Shown here: one piece after another, positions 60,901 to 64,000 of the stretch | Position numbering within the stretch: position 1 is the stretch's first letter | Layout: each line of letters begins with the position of its first letter | Source of the DNA: Granulicella sp. L60 | GTDB taxonomy: Bacteria; Acidobacteriota; Terriglobia; Terriglobales; Acidobacteriaceae | Direction of reading: 5' to 3' | NCBI RefSeq assembly: GCF_009765825.1 | Contig: NZ_LMUR01000020.1 | Span: forward strand, 2,994 to 66,993 | DNA length: 64,000 bases | Notes under the pieces: generated by a model | What the model was told of the DNA's origin: nothing | Database searches by the model: none | Seen by the model: the letters and a program-made list of their open reading frames with translations, nothing else | Made by a program: the position numbers and the translations under genes

Positions 60901-61857
60901 GGCGAGAACGACGCGGAGACGAGTGCGAAGCTCGTCGCGCAGGGAACCATAGCGTTCGGCTTTGGCTGCCTGACGCTTCAGGGTGGTCATCTGCCGTGTG
61001 ACTTCGTCAAAGATATCGTTGACGCGGGCCAGGTTTTGGCGGGCCGATTCAAGGCGCAGCTCTGCGAGGCGTTTCTTGGTCTTGAAGCGGGTGATGCCGG
61101 CGGCCTCTTCGATGATGGAGCGGCGGTCGTGAGGCTTGGCGGAGAGCAGTTGTCCGATGCGCTCCTGTCCGATGATGGCGTAAGACTCTCCGCCAAGACC
61201 GGTGCCCATGAAGATGTCCTGAATGTCGCGTAGACGGCAGATCTTCCCGTTGAGGAGATATTCGCTGTCCCCGGAGCGGAAGAGGCGCCGTGTGATGGTG
61301 AGTTCACCGGCGCGGACGGGCGCACGGCCAAACTTGCGGCGGCGGATCTTGAGGACGACGTTGTTCGGATTGGCCAGTTCAGCGGCGGCGTCTGCCTCTG
61401 TGGGCGGCGGGAGGATGTGAGGTCCCTTGGCTTCGCCCTCGATGACGGTGCCGGGCTGGGCTTCGGCTACGGCCTCTTCGGTCTCCTCTGCGCGATCCTG
61501 GCGGAAGGCGGTCTCATCCCAGTCGGTGGGAAGACTCTCGTCGATGACGATCTCAGGCAACTCCTGCAGGCTGGCGCCGTCGTAGACTTCGGGGTCGACG
61601 AGGGTGAGCGAGACCTCCGCCATGCCGGTCGGCTTGCGGTCGCGTGTACCGGCGAAGATGACGTCCTCCATCTTAATGCCGCGGAGGCTCTTGGCCGACT
61701 GCTCGCCGAGGACCCAGGTGATGGCGTCGGAGATGTTGGATTTGCCGCAGCCGTTAGGGCCAACTATGGCGGCGATGCCCTCGCCGGAGAGCTGGACCTC
61801 GGTGCGATCGCAGAAGGACTTGAAGCCGAGGATCTGAACTTTCTTGAGCTTGAGCAA
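57970..61857 (-). CDS. smc: chromosome segregation protein SMC
   Basis: This is the condensin core ATPase, of about 1295 residues. The N-terminal head has Walker A GPNGCGKSN and LKKVQILGFKSFCDRTEV. Two long coiled-coil arms (rich in E, Q, A, R) flank a hinge around residues 600-720 (MAPVGTLADFLEVDGKYENV). The C-terminal head has the signature LLSGGEKALTALSLL and Walker B PFCILDEVDAPLD. The start is placed at TTG 61857, with AGAGGTG in front; a longer frame begins at ATG 61923. The head contains an acidic insert of ~90 residues after AEVSLTLVDPEV, longer than in model SMC proteins. A perfect terminator follows. Confidence 0.96.
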   Translation of the reverse strand: MLKLKKVQILGFKSFCDRTEVQLSGEGIAAIVGPNGCGKSNISDAITWVLGEQSAKSLRGIKMEDVIFAGTRDRKPTGMAEVSLTLVDPEVYDGASLQELPEIVIDESLPTDWDETAFRQDRAEETEEAVAEAQPGTVIEGEAKGPHILPPPTEADAAAELANPNNVVLKIRRRKFGRAPVRAGELTITRRLFRSGDSEYLLNGKICRLRDIQDIFMGTGLGGESYAIIGQERIGQLLSAKPHDRRSIIEEAAGITRFKTKKRLAELRLESARQNLARVNDIFDEVTRQMTTLKRQAAKAERYGSLRDELRTRLRVVLASRMSQLDSEQAATTEKITALASQIDAQATTVEAMDAEHTAGVATGYTLDQQIREAGAQANQSAVELERITARTAANADRISELTNRLATGVDDLAQAREQLAGLSGELEQHRNFLENATAETNGSRDAAQSHQAQVQEAARSVAAGEQQAEQNRRSTMQLVQRISQTRNEQAQAEAALAGLDREAERLLSESDIARQELETLGLQRGQVKMSFESVTERLKRLEAEIAELRLEIEASRGEESQSKRRGDQLRGEVAALTGRRGSLEALIREHSYSTDTVRNLFKTDAYKQNTDGMAPVGTLADFLEVDGKYENVVDEFLRDELNYVVVKSWDAANAGMHLLQTDVTGRATFLVHPNDSQANFAFAEGMESAAQTEISGIEGVIPLKECIRVLDGFGKSLEVILPKLREGFVAPDSYTARSLALSNPQAFFLSPTGETFHNVTVTGGRPRTQGPLALKRELAEVQQKLEKAEQELTQTDLHTAELQHQIAAFNASIEGKTHERRDAERESANSGAALRQMESEVARIERRLQDWALTTERNREARTQKADLISRRQQEATAFENERATLEASLAALQEQLEELRGRREELQESAAAASAALAGLEERRRNAAANFEQTTRLYNGQNQRIQQLDQQLASAGAEKVRREEETSALAVQHAELAELRATAVAEGARLTAQASELRTAMTELDGRLRTLRHETEALREQRAALTARAAKLASDIEHIDATCLNDLGAEAITLREDQTIARIEGDDLHTQEEESRALKQKLEAMGPVNMMALDEYNETVTRHSFLETQRKDLLDSIENTQASIKEIDDVSRLKFDEAFAVINENFSVTFTKLFGGGQAFMKLTDAENSNESGIDIVASPPGKKLQNILLLSGGEKALTALSLLVGIFQFQPAPFCILDEVDAPLDETNVGRFAKLIHDMSATTQFVVITHSKRTMAQADVIYGVTMQEPGVSKIVSVNLSRRDSTENRRAVA

Positions 61858-62173
61858 TGGCACCTCTGCGGGACGAATCAGGGAGTTTGGATAGGATTCG
61901 CCCTGGTGGTAAGACTGATTCAACTTTAGCTGCGGTTGGGCGCGGAATCAACGGTAACAACACCACCTGTTGTGGATAAGACGGGCGAAACACTATAAAT
62001 GGGCAGTTCGAGCCGGATTCCACTGAAGTTGGATTATTTTGGAGCCGTCAGGCAGGCAGTTGGGTGGTGTGCCGAGGAATCTGCATGGAAATTAACACAA
62101 ATTGAGACTGATTGAAGCACAGGGGGCATAGGGTCGCGGTGTAACTAATCAACGTTTCACAAAGGGGATCACC
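61858..62173. other. 316-base intergenic region between divergent smc and the His-rich gene
   Basis: It must contain the promoters of both divergent genes. No convincing -35/-10 pair or palindrome was identified. AAAGGGGA (62160-62167) is the ribosome binding site of the downstream gene. Confidence 0.4.
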
Positions 62174-62368
62174 ATGGCACACGACGCACACAAGAAGGCA
62201 GCAGAGCATCACGAGCACGCAGCGAAGGCCCACCACGCAGCAGCCGAGCACCACGCGAATGGCGATCACCAGGCCGCCCACGAGCATTCGGCGAAGGCGC
62301 ACGAACACTCAACCACGGCGCACGATCATTCGACCGACGCTCATCACAAATCGACCGCACATAAGTAA
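62174..62368 (+). CDS. histidine- and alanine-rich small protein
   Basis: This protein of 64 residues is built from H-x-A/E-x-A-x-H repeats: AHDAHKKAAEHHEHAAKAHH, then HHANGDHQAAHEHSAKAHEH. About a third of the residues are histidine, and the rest are mostly A, K, E and S. An amphipathic helix with one histidine face is likely. Metal (Ni, Co, Cu or Zn) binding or buffering is plausible. AAAGGGGA seven bases before the ATG and a strong terminator directly behind show a real single-gene unit. Similar small proteins of unknown role occur in many soil bacteria. Confidence 0.85.
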   Translation: MAHDAHKKAAEHHEHAAKAHHAAAEHHANGDHQAAHEHSAKAHEHSTTAHDHSTDAHHKSTAHK

Positions 62369-62383
62369 GTTGAGGTTGGTTGA

Positions 62384-62429
62384 TGGGCTGCCCTGGGCGA
62401 TGGATATTGTCCGGGCAGCTCTTTTTTTG
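62384..62429 (+). terminator. rho-independent terminator
   Basis: GCTGCCC (62387-62393) pairs with GGGCAGC (62413-62419), extended by imperfect flanking pairs, and CTTTTTTT follows at once. It lies about 20 bases after the histidine-rich gene. Confidence 0.88.
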
Positions 62430-62718
62430 TGTTTGACGTCGATCTGCCGATAGGGAAGATGTAACTATTTGCCTATGCGGAAGTCACATCTGAGTAGGGC
62501 AAATTGGGGTTTGGCTTGCCTTTGAGCAACAGCGTTTCTATAATCCGCATCATCATCCCGAGATGCCAAGAACACTTCTATCGCTTGACCGAAGGGTCGG
62601 GCACGGTGAAGACTACAGCCTGATGCTCTATGATCAGGCAGTGCTTCGTCGTACATCCAAGTGACCCCGGAAGCATCGGTGACACATTTTGAAAGAAAGA
62701 TTTACTGAGGAGTGTGGA

Positions 62719-64000
62719 ATGAAGAAGGCAGTCGTTGCGTCTCTCCTGGCGGTCGCTAGCGCTACAGGTCTTGCAGGTATCGCAGTAGCACAGAGTCAGG
62801 TCAACCTAGGCTCCAATGCGCAAGCCTCAAGCGGCGGCGTTCAAATGTCCGCGGCTGAGTATGCCGCGTACAACAATGCAATTACACAGACAACGCCGCA
62901 GACGAAGGCCCCTGCCATAGAGGCTTACCTGACGGCCTATCCGCAGTCCGCAGTCAAGGCCGCTACGCTGGAACAGCTGATGCTGGCTTACAGCTCGTTC
63001 GATCCGAAGAAGACCGTGGATGCGGCTGACCGTCTGCTCCAGGTGGATCCGACAAATATGCGCGCCCTGACGTTCGAGGTGTACTTCCGCAAACAGGATG
63101 GGGAGCAGGCGACGGATCCTGCCACAAAGCAGGCTGACCTGGATGCCGCTGCGTCCTACGCTCAGAAGGGGCTGGCGGTTACCACCAAGCCGGCGGAGAT
63201 GAGCGATGACGACTTTGCCAAGCTCAAGGGCGCGGCGACGCCGGTCTTCGACAGTGCGGTTGCTGAAGATGCCCTGAACAAGAAAGACTCAGCGGCTGCG
63301 ATCACGAGCTACAAGGCGGAGCTGGGCAGCGTTCCTGTTGCGCAGACACAGGTACCCGGTCCCATCCTGCAGGACACCTACACGCTCGGTCAGGCCTACT
63401 ACCAGCAGACGCCGCCTGACTACGTGAACTGCACCTGGTATGCCTCGCGTGCGGCTGCGTTTGCACCGGAGCCATACAAGAGCCAGATGCTTCCGTTGGC
63501 AAAGTATTGCTACAAGAAGTACCACGGCGCAGACGATGGTTACGAAGCTGTGACGGCTGCGGTTCAGACGAACTTGGATCCTCCAGCTGACTTCAAGATC
63601 AAGCCTGCTCCTTCACCGTCTGACATTGTGGCGCAGGTGATTGCAAGCACTCCGGACCTGTCGACGCTGGCCGTCAGCGACAAGGAGTTCATCCTTGCCA
63701 ATGGCAAGCCTGAGGATGCCGCAAAGGTTTGGGATACCGTCAAGGGCAAGTCGGTCCAGTTCCCGGATACGACTGTGATCGCGGTGAACGATACCTCGAT
63801 TCAGGTTGCGGTCTCTGACGATGCTGTTCAGTCGAAGACAGCCGACTTCACCTTCCAGCTGAAGGAGCCGTTGAAGACGCCTCCTGCTGTTGGAGCGAAG
63901 GTAACGCTGACTGGAACCTATGCTTCCTTTACCCCCAGCCCGATCATGATCACGATGAGCGATGGCGCGGTGGTCGAGCCGAAGAAGGCTCCGGTGCATC
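62719..64000 (+). CDS. exported TPR-like protein, 3' end outside window
   Basis: ATG 62719, with GAGGAG about eight bases upstream, opens a frame that is still open at the window edge (427 codons seen). The signal peptide is KKAVVASLLAVASATGLAGI, with likely cleavage after VAQ. The next ~230 residues are helical with TPR character (AIEAYLTAYPQSAVKAATLE, AADRLLQVDPTNMRALTFEV, AYYQQTPPDYVNCTWYASRA). From about residue 300 a beta-rich part begins (VWDTVKGKSVQFPDTTVIAV, VGAKVTLTGTYASFTPSP). It resembles periplasmic tetratricopeptide proteins of acidobacteria. The role is unknown. Confidence 0.85.
   Translation, partial: MKKAVVASLLAVASATGLAGIAVAQSQVNLGSNAQASSGGVQMSAAEYAAYNNAITQTTPQTKAPAIEAYLTAYPQSAVKAATLEQLMLAYSSFDPKKTVDAADRLLQVDPTNMRALTFEVYFRKQDGEQATDPATKQADLDAAASYAQKGLAVTTKPAEMSDDDFAKLKGAATPVFDSAVAEDALNKKDSAAAITSYKAELGSVPVAQTQVPGPILQDTYTLGQAYYQQTPPDYVNCTWYASRAAAFAPEPYKSQMLPLAKYCYKKYHGADDGYEAVTAAVQTNLDPPADFKIKPAPSPSDIVAQVIASTPDLSTLAVSDKEFILANGKPEDAAKVWDTVKGKSVQFPDTTVIAVNDTSIQVAVSDDAVQSKTADFTFQLKEPLKTPPAVGAKVTLTGTYASFTPSPIMITMSDGAVVEPKKAPVH

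Noticed and set aside
60085..61233. 382-codon plus-strand open frame inside smc
   Set aside because: It is a glycine/leucine-rich shadow of the GC-rich SMC coiled-coil coding strand; SMC reading is certain there.
1..64000. CRISPR arrays
   Set aside because: No evenly spaced direct repeats and no cas genes were seen.

Overview
The window looks like chromosome from an acidobacterium of the Terriglobia (Granulicella, Terriglobus, Edaphobacter type). The reasons are a PadR/ADOP duplicated-permease locus, acidobacterial-style core genes at the right end (a roughly 1300-residue SMC, PurC, CvpA, a free-standing TPR-secretin), and moderate to high GC. This is inference from protein style only; no rRNA is present.

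Layout. (1) 1-15.3 kb is the end of a nonribosomal peptide cluster. It holds the C-terminus of an NRPS (A-domain tail, carrier domain, thioesterase), a separate tandem-thioesterase protein, an ADOP permease with a wrecked PadR regulator in front, a two-gene ABC exporter behind a perfect palindrome, an HpgT-like aminotransferase, a wrecked NRPS remnant, and a dpgA-dpgB-dpgC-dpgD operon. Together hpgT and dpgABCD predict synthesis of 3,5-dihydroxyphenylglycine, the amino acid best known from vancomycin-type antibiotics of actinomycetes. (2) 15.3-33 kb is a defence and conflict island: ISL3 debris, a RES/Xre toxin-antitoxin pair, a protein with a HEPN-type motif, four unrecognised genes, a chimeric conjugation relic, a four-gene operon (XRE - ImmA/IrrE protease - MBL-fold protein - E2/E1/JAB fusion) divergent from a patatin phospholipase, a PIN-domain gene split by a frameshift, and an ABC-three-component system with an HNH nuclease. 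(3) 32.4-39 kb is an insertion-sequence graveyard: two reciprocally truncated IS3 copies, one frameshifted IS110 transposase with a long structured leader, and one IS110 stub interrupted by IS3. (4) 39.7-47 kb is an integrative-element remnant: a Prim-Pol-like protein without its acidic residues, excisionase-type HTH proteins, and three consecutive tyrosine recombinases of which the middle one is degenerate. (5) 47-51 kb holds gene stubs fused by deletion, an AbiH gene and a HugZ-type gene. (6) 51.5-64 kb is ordinary backbone: tRNA-Cys, tRNA-Gly, a PAS histidine kinase, secretin, Fis-type regulator, CvpA, PurC, a membrane protein, SMC, a histidine-rich small protein and a partial exported TPR-like protein.

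How the genes may work together. In the first region DpgA would condense malonyl-CoA, DpgB and DpgD would help dehydrate and aromatise the product, DpgC would oxidise it to 3,5-dihydroxyphenylglyoxylate, and the HpgT-like enzyme would aminate that to Dpg for an NRPS that extends left of the window. In the second region the most unusual unit is the ubiquitin-like operon. One polypeptide carries an E2-like fold, an E1-like adenylating domain and a JAB deconjugase, all with their key residues. It is translationally coupled to an MBL-fold protein with a floppy C-terminal tail, and is headed by an XRE/ImmA pair that looks like a cleavable-repressor switch. No CD-NTase and no ubiquitin-like protein gene lies next to it, so it is not a standard CBASS or Bil operon.

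All calls come from reading the sequence and from remembered family features; no database search was run.
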